From an uncultured Dehalococcoidia bacterium (GTDB lineage Bacteria; Chloroflexota; Dehalococcoidia; Lucifugimonadales; Lucifugimonadaceae): a stretch of DNA of 33,941 nucleotides. Of the stretch, positions 16,671 to 25,253 are shown piece after piece. The notes under the pieces are model-generated. The model did no database searches. It worked only from the letters and a program-made list of their open reading frames with translations, and had not been told where the DNA came from. Location: NCBI GenBank assembly GCA_913048295.1, contig CAJWWK010000022.1, positions 1 through 33,941 on the forward strand, given 5' to 3'. A program made the translations under genes and the position numbers. How positions within the stretch are numbered: position 1 is the stretch's first letter; each line of letters begins with the position of its first letter.

Positions 16671-18116
16671 ATGCCAAAGATCACTGGTGAAATACATGAT
16701 GCGATGACGGGCGAGGTCGTGCAGGCACGGGTGCAGGTGATCTCGCCCGATGGTGGAAACGTCGCTCCGACCGATGCCATGTGGAAGGTCGGGCCGGGCG
16801 AGCCGTTTTTCTACTCCAACGGCCAATTCTCCCTCGACGCGAGCCGCGGCTACCACCGCATCCTGGTCGAAAGGGGCACCGAGTACACACCCTGGCAGAA
16901 AACGATCGAAGTCGATGGCTCCAGCGATTCTGTTATCGACATCCAGCTCGACCGCTGGGCCGATCTTCCCGACCGCGGCTGGCACCCCGGCAACACCCAC
17001 ATCCACTACGACGAAAAAGAGAAGGACCCCGACCGGCGTCTTGCCTACGATTCCAGGGTCGAGGACCTCCGTATGACCGCGGTCTCGATCCTGAAACGCT
17101 GGGATCTCGACTACGCCACCAACAAGTACCCGCCCGGCGTACTCAACGAATTCACCGATACCCACCACCACGTCCAGAGCGGCGAAGAAACCCGTCATAA
17201 CCAAGACCCGTCGAACCCGTTTCAGATCGGCTACGGTCACGTGATGCTGCTCAACATCCGCAACCAGGTCGATCCAATTAGTCGCGGGCTGATCGTCGAT
17301 CAGTTCGACCCCGACTACCCACCGCTGAGTTACGCCTGCGACCTTGCTGCCGATCAGGGCGGACTCGTCATCTGGTGCCACAACGGCCAGGGCATGGAAG
17401 CGCCCGTTGCTGCCGCACTGGGCAAAGTCCATGCGATGAACCTTTTCGACCCCTACTGGAGCGACATCGAATACCTGAATTGGTACCACATGCTCAACAC
17501 GGGTATCAAACTTCCCGTATCGACCGGCTCCGACTGGTTTGTGTGCTCGGCAAACCGGGTCTACTCGCAAACCAACGGTGAGTTCGAGTACGAATCATGG
17601 CTCGATGGTGTGCGAAAAGGGCGGACGTTCATAACGAACGGGCCGGCGTTGTTCCTTTCGGTATCGGGACACGAACCGGGGGACACTATCGAGGTCGAAC
17701 CGGGTACCCGACTCAACGTCCATGCGAACTGGAACTCTCACTACACAGTCGATCATGTCGAGATAGTCGTTAACGGCAATGTGGTGGCCCGCAGAGAGTT
17801 TCCAGGGGGAACGACGAACGGGCATCTCGAAGCCGAGCTTACCGCCGATGCCGACGGCTGGATCGCAGCGCGCCTGGGATCGGCCTCACGCGATTCTTTC
17901 AACCAGTCGCTATGGGCGCACACGAGCCCGGTTTACATTGCAGGGACTGGGGTTACAGCGGCGGCGAGTGCGCAGTCGGCGAGCTACTTTGTCGATAGGA
18001 TCGACGAAGGCATCAAGTGGGTGAAGACTAAGGGCCGGTTCTACACAGACGCCCAGCGAAAAGAAGTGGTCGACCTCTTCAAGCAGGGACAGGACTGCTA
18101 CAGCAATCTGAAGTAG
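16671..18116 (+). CDS. CehA/McbA-family metallohydrolase (PHP domain)
   Basis: A 481-residue protein. An N-terminal beta-rich section (about 1-95) precedes a PHP-type metal domain with GNTHIHYD, the segments IGYGHVMLLN and GGLVIWCHNG, and LPVSTGSDWF. These match the pattern of CehA/McbA proteins, some of which hydrolyse the carbamate carbaryl. A C-terminal beta domain (about 350-440: LNVHANWNSHYTVDHVEIVVNG) resembles the usual immunoglobulin-like appendage. No signal peptide is visible, so it is probably cytoplasmic. ATG 16671 has a strong AGGAGAG site. The natural substrate is unknown. It is followed by the 229-residue unknown gene after 96 bases that contain a stem-loop. Confidence 0.85.
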   Translation: MPKITGEIHDAMTGEVVQARVQVISPDGGNVAPTDAMWKVGPGEPFFYSNGQFSLDASRGYHRILVERGTEYTPWQKTIEVDGSSDSVIDIQLDRWADLPDRGWHPGNTHIHYDEKEKDPDRRLAYDSRVEDLRMTAVSILKRWDLDYATNKYPPGVLNEFTDTHHHVQSGEETRHNQDPSNPFQIGYGHVMLLNIRNQVDPISRGLIVDQFDPDYPPLSYACDLAADQGGLVIWCHNGQGMEAPVAAALGKVHAMNLFDPYWSDIEYLNWYHMLNTGIKLPVSTGSDWFVCSANRVYSQTNGEFEYESWLDGVRKGRTFITNGPALFLSVSGHEPGDTIEVEPGTRLNVHANWNSHYTVDHVEIVVNGNVVARREFPGGTTNGHLEAELTADADGWIAARLGSASRDSFNQSLWAHTSPVYIAGTGVTAAASAQSASYFVDRIDEGIKWVKTKGRFYTDAQRKEVVDLFKQGQDCYSNLK

Positions 18117-18144
18117 CCTGCCCGCCCGTGTAACTACAGGTCCT

Positions 18145-18168
18145 CGACAGCGGGTAAACTCGCTGTCG
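18145..18168. terminator. Stem-loop after the CehA/McbA-type gene
   Basis: CGACAGCG and CGCTGTCG form an eight-base perfect stem with an eight-base loop, 28 bases after the stop codon at 18116. The following T tract is weak (TTCATATTC), so it may be a Rho-dependent or inefficient terminator or an RNA stabiliser before the 229-residue gene. Confidence 0.5.
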
Positions 18169-18212
18169 TTCATATTCACCGCGCCCGAAAAGACGCCCGC
18201 CCAATAAGAAAC

Positions 18213-18902
18213 ATGTCACTCGAAACACTTCTTGAAAAATACCACGAACGGGCAACTGTCCCGCTTCGCAACACGACTTTCGACCAGCGTAATAAAGGAC
18301 CGTTCGAGATTCTTCATGTCATCGAAGATGATGAATTCCGCGTGCTGAACCACCGGATCGTTTACCGGGACGGCGCGGCGTCGAGCGTCTGGCGTCAGCA
18401 GCAGTGGGGCTCGGGCGATTGCTCGATCGACGTGACTCAATTCGACGGCGGTATCGTAAATTCGGTCAGCATTCGGTATGCGGGCAACTCTGTGTTTGCG
18501 GCAAAATTCAGTGTCACACGACCGGAATGGCTGATTGCCGATCCAGATTTCCGCCTGCCATATATCTTCGGCCGCACCGATATGGAGGCCTGGTACTACA
18601 CCCACGCAAACCGACTTGTGCTGTCGCGGGTCAGGCTCGCCTTCGACTATTCGACGAAGCACACCTTCACCGTGCTGGACCAGGGAGTCGAAAAGAAGAC
18701 GGCTGTGCACCTGTACCGGGATGTCGAATACCGCTGTGATCTCGATGACGGAATCCGACTAACGATCGACGGCAAGAGCCCCCGTCGGGTGCACTGGCGG
18801 CAAAGCCTGAGCGCAGACGATGCTCGGGCAATCTTCAAGTACGCACGCGGCTACCGGTGGCTCGAAGGCTGGCGCCCGGTGGCCGACATCGTCGAGATCT
18901 GA
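18213..18902 (+). CDS. Protein of unknown function (229 aa)
   Basis: I do not recognise this protein. It is soluble, has no signal peptide, and is rich in beta strands and aromatic residues (RPEWLIADPDFRLPYIFGRTD, MEAWYYTHANRL). There are no cysteine motifs, no P-loop and no obvious metal site. Alternating hydrophobic/charged strands suggest a beta-barrel or lipocalin-like fold, possibly a ligand-binding or small-molecule enzyme domain. Codon use and base content look like the neighbours, and the ORF is long and clean, so it is very likely a real gene. It follows the CehA/McbA-type gene in the same direction and may assist it. Confidence 0.75.
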   Translation: MSLETLLEKYHERATVPLRNTTFDQRNKGPFEILHVIEDDEFRVLNHRIVYRDGAASSVWRQQQWGSGDCSIDVTQFDGGIVNSVSIRYAGNSVFAAKFSVTRPEWLIADPDFRLPYIFGRTDMEAWYYTHANRLVLSRVRLAFDYSTKHTFTVLDQGVEKKTAVHLYRDVEYRCDLDDGIRLTIDGKSPRRVHWRQSLSADDARAIFKYARGYRWLEGWRPVADIVEI

Positions 18903-18920
18903 GATGAGACCGGTCCAGTT

Positions 18921-18943
18921 CTCCCTCCCTGGCAGGGAAGGAG
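18921..18943. repeat. Intergenic palindrome, GGC-loop type (possible bidirectional terminator)
   Basis: CTCC-C-TCCCT and AGGGA-A-GGAG pair around a GGC loop with one mismatch. A GTTAGAGGGTGGG tail follows. It lies between the convergent 229-residue gene and the M81 gene. A close relative is at 29179, and a similar tail follows the palindrome at 20552. Confidence 0.65.
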
Positions 18944-18958
18944 TTAGAGGGTGGGTTG

Positions 18959-20500
18959 TTATAAAAGACCGTATTTCGCGTCCCGATCGAGCGGATAAAG
19001 CGATTTCCTGACATGCATGTATTCGAAGGTCGACATATCGCCTGAAGTGGTACCAGGCGTGTTCACGGAAATCATTTCGCTCGCTATGGGTTGGTAGGCC
19101 GGACGGGGAGAAACCACACCTTTGGCAACCACGATGTCGAACTCTTCAGGACGGTAGCCGAGTGAGTAAAACTGCTCGCGGCTCATGTTGCCCACACGCG
19201 TTGTGACAAGGGCGACGGTTGGCCCTTCCTCCGTCTCGAGCACGATGGTAGTGCCGCCATCGAAGAACCTCCAGCCGGCGTGAACCGGACCCGTGTCTTC
19301 GAACCGGCCATCCGAAATCCGGGTTATCCGACCCGTCATTCGCACCCGGTCTCCATGGAGCGAATCGGTCTTCCCGCCGATCTCTAATGTAACGGTCGAC
19401 CCGATTCCAGCCTCAAGACACACCACGATCGCCTCGGGGTCGCGCACGGTCTGGAGCCATGACTTTGCACCCTGTTTGACCGCCTCGGCCAGCAGGAATG
19501 TGCTGTCGCCAGCACTCCCGGCACCGATGTTGTCGCCGACATCCAGCAGGACGACCGGGCCCTTGCGTTCGGTTGACGAAGATCTATTCCGTGACTTCTC
19601 CAGGGCGTACTCGACGGCCTCGGCCGGTGTGGGGCCAGCTGGCGAGTGAAGCGCTGCGCGATTGGCCCACGCGCGTTCTGCGATCCACCTCGCCCCATCT
19701 TTTGCGGCTTCCTCGGAATCCTCGTGCAGCACATAGCACGCGAGGCCGTTTTCGTACACATCCGACCACGGATAGCCCTGCGCCACCGAACCCCCGACAA
19801 CGCCCGGACGTGCAAGGACGGTCTCCAGATCGTCGATCACAACCTTCATCGGCATGTCCCGGGTGTCGTGCTGGAAAATGCCGATCACCATCGGGGGTTG
19901 TTCGAGCCACTTCGCCGGACGCCAGTTCTCAGTCGCCATCCGCACAAGCAGCTCGCACGCATCAAGCGCACGTGGCACAGCGTCGATGTGCGGATTGGTC
20001 TTGTAGACCACTAACGCATCGGTCTGATCGGCCATCTGCTGCGACACGTTCGCGTGCAGATCGAGCGTCATTACGACCGGCACGTTACCCACGATATCTC
20101 GGACTCTTCTGGCAAGCTCGCCGTCCATGTCCGGGTATTCCTCCGACACCGCGGCACCCATCTGATTCAGCAGCACACCATCGAATGGCCCCTGGTCAAG
20201 CAGCATCTCGACCGCTTCGCCGCCCAGCGTCTCGAACGCCTCGGAACTGATCGTCCCCGCGGGGTCGGTCGCCGCGAAAAGCAGCGGCACAAGCTCGAAC
20301 CCGTGCTGGATTGCCCCCTGCATGTAACCGGCCATCGAAGTCTGCGCCTGGCCGTGCATATCGGCGTACTGCTGGCCGCGTTGCACCGCATACGTCTGAA
20401 GCCCCGATCGATTGAACTCAGCCAGCGTTGTCTTGTTGCTGGCGAACGTGTTCGTCTCGTGGTGAATACCGAGTGTCGCTACGCGCAGTTTGCCGGTCAT
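18959..20500 (-). CDS. M81-family metallopeptidase (MlrC-like)
   Basis: A 513-residue enzyme of the family named for microcystinase C, which hydrolyses linear peptides of microcystin degradation. Most members act on unknown amide substrates. HHETNTF at residues 13-19 is the family signature, DLHANVS holds metal ligands, and LLDVGDNIGAGSAGDSTFLL marks the C-terminal domain. The length is typical and no signal peptide is present. It is the last of four minus-strand genes after three D-2-hydroxyacid dehydrogenases, separated from the nearest by 181 bases that contain a palindrome. It may therefore be separately transcribed. Confidence 0.92.
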   Translation of the reverse strand: MTGKLRVATLGIHHETNTFASNKTTLAEFNRSGLQTYAVQRGQQYADMHGQAQTSMAGYMQGAIQHGFELVPLLFAATDPAGTISSEAFETLGGEAVEMLLDQGPFDGVLLNQMGAAVSEEYPDMDGELARRVRDIVGNVPVVMTLDLHANVSQQMADQTDALVVYKTNPHIDAVPRALDACELLVRMATENWRPAKWLEQPPMVIGIFQHDTRDMPMKVVIDDLETVLARPGVVGGSVAQGYPWSDVYENGLACYVLHEDSEEAAKDGARWIAERAWANRAALHSPAGPTPAEAVEYALEKSRNRSSSTERKGPVVLLDVGDNIGAGSAGDSTFLLAEAVKQGAKSWLQTVRDPEAIVVCLEAGIGSTVTLEIGGKTDSLHGDRVRMTGRITRISDGRFEDTGPVHAGWRFFDGGTTIVLETEEGPTVALVTTRVGNMSREQFYSLGYRPEEFDIVVAKGVVSPRPAYQPIASEMISVNTPGTTSGDMSTFEYMHVRKSLYPLDRDAKYGLL

Positions 20501-20551
20501 TTTTGGCTCTCAAGGAGAGGATGCGAAATTGAAGTGGATAAACGGACAATC

Positions 20552-20571
20552 CCTTCTCCTCGGGGAGAAGG
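20552..20571. repeat. Intergenic palindrome, TCGG-loop type
   Basis: CCTTCTCC and GGAGAAGG form an eight-base perfect stem around TCGG, followed by GTTAGGTTGAGGGGG. The stem differs from that at 15934 by one T-A to A-T pair swap that keeps pairing. It lies between the first dehydrogenase gene and the M81 gene on the minus strand. Confidence 0.65.
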
Positions 20572-20681
20572 TTAGGTTGAGGGGGAACTATTCGATGGCA
20601 TTGTGGACGCGATCGACGAATAAATTTCCGATCCCGGCAAATTCTGCTCGCGCCTCAGCCGGGGGAGTCAAAAGACAGTCC

Positions 20682-21743
20682 CTAGGCGTATCCAGTAACT
20701 TTTTCGCCGTGACCGGTTATTTTCCCGTCAGAACCCGGCATGCGCCGCTTCTGGTCGAGCTTCGAAGCCACCTCGGGGTTCTGTCCGGCACTCGGCCATT
20801 CGCCCCTCAGGACTGCAGCCACCTGCTGCGAGGCTCGCTGCCGTGAGAGCCATGCCGAACGAGTCGACTGCCCGGCGATGTGCGGAGCGGTGATCACATT
20901 CTCCATCTGGAGGAGCGGGTTGCCCGGGTCGACCGGCTCCTGCTCGAACACATCGAGACCTGCACCGCGGATCTTGCCCGATCGCAACGCCTCGATCAAC
21001 GCCGGCTCGTCGGTCACCGAACCACGGCAAACGTTGATGAAGTAGGCCGACGGCTTCATGCGGTTGAACTGCTCTTCGCCGATCATGTGGAAGGTCTCGG
21101 TATTTAGCGGGACTACCACGATGATGTAGTCAGAGCGCTCGCAAAGATCGTTGATGTCGAACACCTGCTCGACGTTGTGCTCCTTGGTGATCCACGGCTC
21201 GATGTACGGGTCGTACACAAGCGTCTCCATGCGCCAGCCCTGCCCGAGCTTGCGAGAAACCTGGCGCCCGATGTTCCCGAATCCCACGATCCCCAGCGTC
21301 TGCTCGTCGATCGGTTCGATCGGCAGGTACTGCGACGGTTCCCAGGTGCCAGTGGCCCTCAGGTGGTTCGTCGACTGAACGACCTGCCGGTTTAGCGCCA
21401 GCGCCATGGTCACGGCCTGGTTGGAGACCTCTTCTGCGCACATACCCGCGCCGTTGGTGACGATGATCCCCATCTCGGTGGCGGTCTCAACGTCGATGTG
21501 GTTGAAGCCGTGAGAATAGACCGCCAGCACCTGGGCGTCTTCGGCGGCGCGGATAACCTGCTCAGTACCCCAGCCGCCCCGCATCATGATTGCGTCGGCA
21601 CCGCGTACGGCCTCGATCGCTTCCCCCTCAGACTGGGGCGATTCCTGTACGAACTCGATGTCCAGATCGGCCATTTCAGCCCGCTCGTGCGTCAGCGGAT
21701 CGTCAGTGTCGGGGCCGAGGACTACGACGCGTTGTTTTGCCAT
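20682..21743 (-). CDS. D-2-hydroxyacid dehydrogenase, NAD-dependent (paralogue 1)
   Basis: A cytoplasmic oxidoreductase of the formate/glycerate dehydrogenase fold, interconverting a D-2-hydroxy acid and its 2-oxo acid. It contains GIVGFGNIGRQV (NAD-binding glycine motif), the catalytic Arg in NVCRGS, Glu in DVFEQEP and His in APHIAGQS. The start at 21743 (MAKQRVVVLG) is chosen because GGTGGAG lies about nine bases upstream. An extension to a TTG at 21770 is unlikely. This gives 353 residues, including a basic tail of about 35 residues beyond the family core. The substrate is unknown. It follows paralogue 2 by 45 bases. Confidence 0.93.
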   Translation of the reverse strand: MAKQRVVVLGPDTDDPLTHERAEMADLDIEFVQESPQSEGEAIEAVRGADAIMMRGGWGTEQVIRAAEDAQVLAVYSHGFNHIDVETATEMGIIVTNGAGMCAEEVSNQAVTMALALNRQVVQSTNHLRATGTWEPSQYLPIEPIDEQTLGIVGFGNIGRQVSRKLGQGWRMETLVYDPYIEPWITKEHNVEQVFDINDLCERSDYIIVVVPLNTETFHMIGEEQFNRMKPSAYFINVCRGSVTDEPALIEALRSGKIRGAGLDVFEQEPVDPGNPLLQMENVITAPHIAGQSTRSAWLSRQRASQQVAAVLRGEWPSAGQNPEVASKLDQKRRMPGSDGKITGHGEKVTGYA

Positions 21744-21788
21744 GCTTGTTACTCCACCAAAATTAATCAAAAGTCGGAATTCGGAAAC

Positions 21789-22868
21789 CTATTTGCCAAG
21801 CTCCGCGAGCATTACTTCCCAGCTGACTGCCCAGTTCCGCAGCCCGCCCGTGGACCGGACATCAGGGTTGATCAGCGACATCGGCCAGTAGCCCAGCGCA
21901 ATCCGCATCGCCTCTTCGCCGAGCTGGGAATTTGCCCGGTCCCAGGCAACTTCACTGTAAGAGGCGTAGTGGTTCGTAACGGATACGTTGTCCATTTTCA
22001 GCAGAGGATTTTCAGGGTCGATCGGCTCCTGCTCGAACACGTCCAGCCCAGCGCCCGCGATCTTCTTCTGATTCAGGGCGTCGATCAGCGCAAGCTCGTC
22101 GACAACCGGGCCACGTGAGCAGTTGATCAGGTATGCCGTTGGCTTCATCAGGTCGAAGAACTCAGCACCCACCATGTGGTGAGTCGCATCGGTCAGGTAG
22201 ACGTGGGGCGAAACATAGTCCGACCGCCTGGCGATCTCTTGCGGAGTCGTGACTATTTCGACACCGTATTCCTTGGCGTCCCAGGAAGACACGAACGGGT
22301 CGTAAGCGATCACTTTCATCCCGAATGCAAGCGCCTTGCGCGCCACCGCCCGACCAATGTTGCCAAGTCCGATTATCCCGAACGTTTCAGCTACTATGTG
22401 GCCCATCGGCGCGAGGTGGTCTCGGTTCCATCCGCCGTTCTTGACCATCTTGTCGTGAAATACGAACTTCCGCGAACAGACGAGGAAGTGAAGCATCGTC
22501 TGATTGCTGACTTCCTCGGTTCCGAACGATGCAGTGTTGGACAGGACCACGCCGTTCTTTACAGCTGATTCGAGGTCCATCGTGTCGTATCCGTGGCCGA
22601 ACGAGACGAGCCCCTTGCAGCGTCCGTTATTGCCCATCTCGGAAAACATCTCGGGTGAAAATCCGTGGCCCTGGGCCATTACGACATCGACATCCTTAAG
22701 AGCCTCGATCAACTCGCCGTCGCTCTCACCGTCGTAAACAACGAACTCGGCTCCTACGGAGCGCGCGGCGCGGCCCTGTGGCTCAAAATCGTTCGTGTGC
22801 GTATCGCCGCGGCGTGGTCCCAGGAACAGAACTCGGAGGTTTTTCGGGTCGATTGATTCTGGGCTCAT
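21789..22868 (-). CDS. D-2-hydroxyacid dehydrogenase, NAD-dependent (paralogue 2)
   Basis: A 359-residue paralogue. GIIGLGNIGRAV is the nucleotide-binding loop, NCSRGP carries the catalytic Arg, DVFEQEP the Glu, and VTNHYASYSE the His. In that last motif Asn replaces the common Pro before His, giving a C-terminal-binding-protein-like sequence instead of the PHIGG type. It starts with ATG at 22868. The change near the His suggests a substrate different from paralogue 1. It lies 49 bases after paralogue 3 and 45 before paralogue 1, so the three probably share a transcript. Confidence 0.93.
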   Translation of the reverse strand: MSPESIDPKNLRVLFLGPRRGDTHTNDFEPQGRAARSVGAEFVVYDGESDGELIEALKDVDVVMAQGHGFSPEMFSEMGNNGRCKGLVSFGHGYDTMDLESAVKNGVVLSNTASFGTEEVSNQTMLHFLVCSRKFVFHDKMVKNGGWNRDHLAPMGHIVAETFGIIGLGNIGRAVARKALAFGMKVIAYDPFVSSWDAKEYGVEIVTTPQEIARRSDYVSPHVYLTDATHHMVGAEFFDLMKPTAYLINCSRGPVVDELALIDALNQKKIAGAGLDVFEQEPIDPENPLLKMDNVSVTNHYASYSEVAWDRANSQLGEEAMRIALGYWPMSLINPDVRSTGGLRNWAVSWEVMLAELGK

Positions 22869-22917
22869 TTTGTTTCCGCTTTTCGATAGAAATTCGTTGG
22901 GGTGGACAGGTCTTCAG

Positions 22918-23880
22918 CTATTCAGGAACAACGATGCTTTCGGGCGCTCCACCATCCCACACCCTCGACATGTTTTCGAAGGCGAATCGTACTCTCCTCG
23001 GATAACTTTCGTAACTCTTACCCGCAACGTGCGGCGCGACTACCACATTTTCGAGCTTCAGAATCGGGTTGTTGGGGTCGACCGGTTCCTGCTCGAAAAC
23101 GTCAATACCCGCGCCCCATATCTCGCCATCGACCAGCGCCGAGTGCAGAGCCGGTTCCTGGATCACCGGCCCCCTGCATGTGTTGACCAACACCGCAGTG
23201 TTTTTCATCAGCTTTAGCTCACGTTCGCCGATCAGCCCATTGGTGCTGGTATTAAGCGCTGTGTGCAAGGTCACGATGTCAGATCGCTCGAGAAGCTCGT
23301 CCAGATCGACACGCGTCGCACCAAACTCTTCGGCCTTCTTACTCCGAACAGGGTCGGTGTAGAGCGTCGTGGTTTCAAATCCTCGCAGCATCCCGGCCAC
23401 GGTGCTGCCAATACGACCAGCACCGATGATGCCCACGGTTGCGCCGAACAACTCGTGGCTGTCTCGACCATCGAGTTCGGGCCGCATCCAGTCGCCGGCC
23501 CGTGTATGGGAATCTGTAATCACCAGATGCCTGATCGCAGCCAGTGTCAGGGTGATCGCGAATTCAGCGACAGGAACTGCGTTCGTGCCTCCGTTGTTTG
23601 CGACCGGAATGCCCATCTCACCAGCAAGTTCAAGGTTGACCCCGTCGAATCCCGCTGAGCAGAGCTGCACCAGTTTGGTTTTTCTGGCTGCGCGCAACAC
23701 ATCATCGGAAACGCCGTGTCCGTAAACCAGAATAAAGTCGGCGACCCCTGCCGCCCTCATCACGTCGTCTACCGATGATTCGCTTGTTCGAACGTGCAGG
23801 TTCCACCCCTCGGGTTTTATCTGCTCGGAAAGATCGAGAAGGGGCAGGGCAGGGCCGGAAAACACAAGTACTTCAGGCAT
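22918..23880 (-). CDS. D-2-hydroxyacid dehydrogenase, NAD-dependent (paralogue 3)
   Basis: A 320-residue enzyme of the same family, starting at ATG 23880 (MPEVLVFSGP) with GGAAG ten bases upstream. A longer open frame to 24021 would overlap the divergent M42 gene and is unlikely. It shows GIIGAGRIGSTV, NTCRGP, DVFEQEP and APHVAGKS, the full set of nucleotide and catalytic residues. It is the shortest of the three and closest to the typical length. It heads the minus-strand group and shares a 140-base divergent promoter region with the peptidase gene, where an inverted repeat lies at 23960. Confidence 0.93.
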   Translation of the reverse strand: MPEVLVFSGPALPLLDLSEQIKPEGWNLHVRTSESSVDDVMRAAGVADFILVYGHGVSDDVLRAARKTKLVQLCSAGFDGVNLELAGEMGIPVANNGGTNAVPVAEFAITLTLAAIRHLVITDSHTRAGDWMRPELDGRDSHELFGATVGIIGAGRIGSTVAGMLRGFETTTLYTDPVRSKKAEEFGATRVDLDELLERSDIVTLHTALNTSTNGLIGERELKLMKNTAVLVNTCRGPVIQEPALHSALVDGEIWGAGIDVFEQEPVDPNNPILKLENVVVAPHVAGKSYESYPRRVRFAFENMSRVWDGGAPESIVVPE

Positions 23881-23959
23881 ATGTCTTTTTCTTCCATCGG
23901 TCTGGTTAAACTTCCTCGCAGGAACCGGGCGCATTGTAGAGCCTGTCTGACCCAACCCG

Positions 23960-23986
23960 GGGCAACGCCCGTATCCTACGTTGCCC
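23960..23986. promoter_or_regulatory. Inverted repeat in the divergent promoter region (possible operator)
   Basis: GGGCAACG (23960-23967) and CGTTGCCC (23979-23986) are perfect eight-base inverted arms separated by eleven bases, about two helix turns between centres. They lie 80 bases upstream of the paralogue 3 start and 35 bases upstream of the M42 gene start. This is a good place for a dimeric regulator to control both directions. No regulator gene is in the window. Confidence 0.45.
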
Positions 23987-24020
23987 GATTGAATTCTGTG
24001 TGAACGAAGCCGGAGAACCA

Positions 24021-25181
24021 ATGGCCAACGGCCTGCAAAATATCGAAACCACCGCTATCGAAATCCTTTCCGATCTGGGCAGATTCACCGCCACCTCTTT
24101 CTGGGAGGACGGACCTGCCGGTTACCTTGCTGAGCGAGCAAAAACAGCCGGGCTCGATGTGTTGATCGATGAATGGGGAAACGTACTTGCGACCAAGGCC
24201 GGAAGCGATTCCAGCGCGCCGGGCATTGCATTTGTAGCCCACATGGACCACCCCGGCTACGAGGTGATCGCCCAGAACGGCAGCGACATCACGCTAGAAA
24301 CGCTGGGCAGTGTGGGAATCGCAGCGGGTCGCGAGGGGACGACGATCGACGTGATCGTCGAATCGGGCGCGCGAATTCCCGCGACCATAAGCGGTGCAGG
24401 ACCTATCGAAACCGACCTCGCGAAAATGAAAAAAGCGGCGGGCTGGCTCGGTGCCGACACCGTCTATGCGAAGTTGGAAACCGATCTCGACCTGGGCGAT
24501 TTACCGGTTCCCGCAGTACCCGATCTGCCCGACTTCGTCCTGAAGCAAGGCCTGATAAAAATGCGAGCTGCCGACGACCTCGCAGGCTGTGCCGCGATAC
24601 TCGCAGCACTTGAATCCCTCGTCAACACTCCAACTACAGGCACGGTATTCGGCCTGTTTACAAGGGCCGAAGAGGTCGGTGGAGTGGGCGCGCAGCTCGC
24701 CGCGGAAAACGAACTGTTTCCGAAGGACACAATCGTGGTATCGGTCGAAACAAGCTCGGTCTTGCCGGGTGCGGAAATCGGAGAGGGCGTGGTGATTCGA
24801 ACCGGCGACCGGGCGGCGACCTTCGACTACGAAGCTGAGGTGTATCTTGCCGAAGCCGCAAAGGTTATAAGAACGGAATACCCCGATATCAAATTCCAGC
24901 GCCAGCTGATGAGCGCAGGAGGATGCGAGGCATCGGCATTCAAAGCTTTCGGATACACGGTCACTGGAACCGCATTCCCGCTCGGTGCGTGGCACAACCG
25001 GGGAGAAAACGGAGTTGAACTCGAATTCATATCGAAGGACGATTTTGTCGGGGGCGCGCTGTTGATTTCGGAGGCAGCAAAACTGGCGGGTACGAGTCCG
25101 TCGGGTGCGCTTGCTCAACTGACTGTAACGCCCTCGGAACAAGGTGCACGGCTTGCCAGCAACAGGTCTCGACACAAATAA
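24021..25181 (+). CDS. M42-type metallopeptidase (aminopeptidase/deacylase-like)
   Basis: A cytoplasmic co-catalytic zinc hydrolase of about 386 residues. AHMDHPG holds the first metal His and Asp, RAADDLAG the bridging Asp, TRAEEVGGVGA the catalytic Glu pair, and a late GAWHN holds a His. The pattern fits the M42/M20/M28 zinc peptidase clan, most like M42. The start at 24021 is chosen because GGAGA lies five bases upstream. An in-frame GTG at 24000 would add seven residues. It opens a plus-strand group with the ThDP enzyme, GYD protein and amidase, spaced 70-100 bases apart. Confidence 0.88.
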   Translation: MANGLQNIETTAIEILSDLGRFTATSFWEDGPAGYLAERAKTAGLDVLIDEWGNVLATKAGSDSSAPGIAFVAHMDHPGYEVIAQNGSDITLETLGSVGIAAGREGTTIDVIVESGARIPATISGAGPIETDLAKMKKAAGWLGADTVYAKLETDLDLGDLPVPAVPDLPDFVLKQGLIKMRAADDLAGCAAILAALESLVNTPTTGTVFGLFTRAEEVGGVGAQLAAENELFPKDTIVVSVETSSVLPGAEIGEGVVIRTGDRAATFDYEAEVYLAEAAKVIRTEYPDIKFQRQLMSAGGCEASAFKAFGYTVTGTAFPLGAWHNRGENGVELEFISKDDFVGGALLISEAAKLAGTSPSGALAQLTVTPSEQGARLASNRSRHK

Positions 25182-25253
25182 TCTGCGCGCGTGGCGTATT
25201 CTGATGCACGCACATTGACCTCGGCCCATCCGATGGAGTTTTGAAGAACCAAC

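Noticed and set aside
16512-17570. 352-residue minus-strand frame opposite the CehA/McbA-type gene
   Set aside because: It is rich in V, G and D from antisense codons, has no family signature, and overlaps a gene with clear metal motifs.
21756-21769. 14-base identity ACCAAAATTAATCA with 28933-28946
   Set aside because: It is short and AT-rich, the two contexts have nothing else in common, and no third copy was seen.
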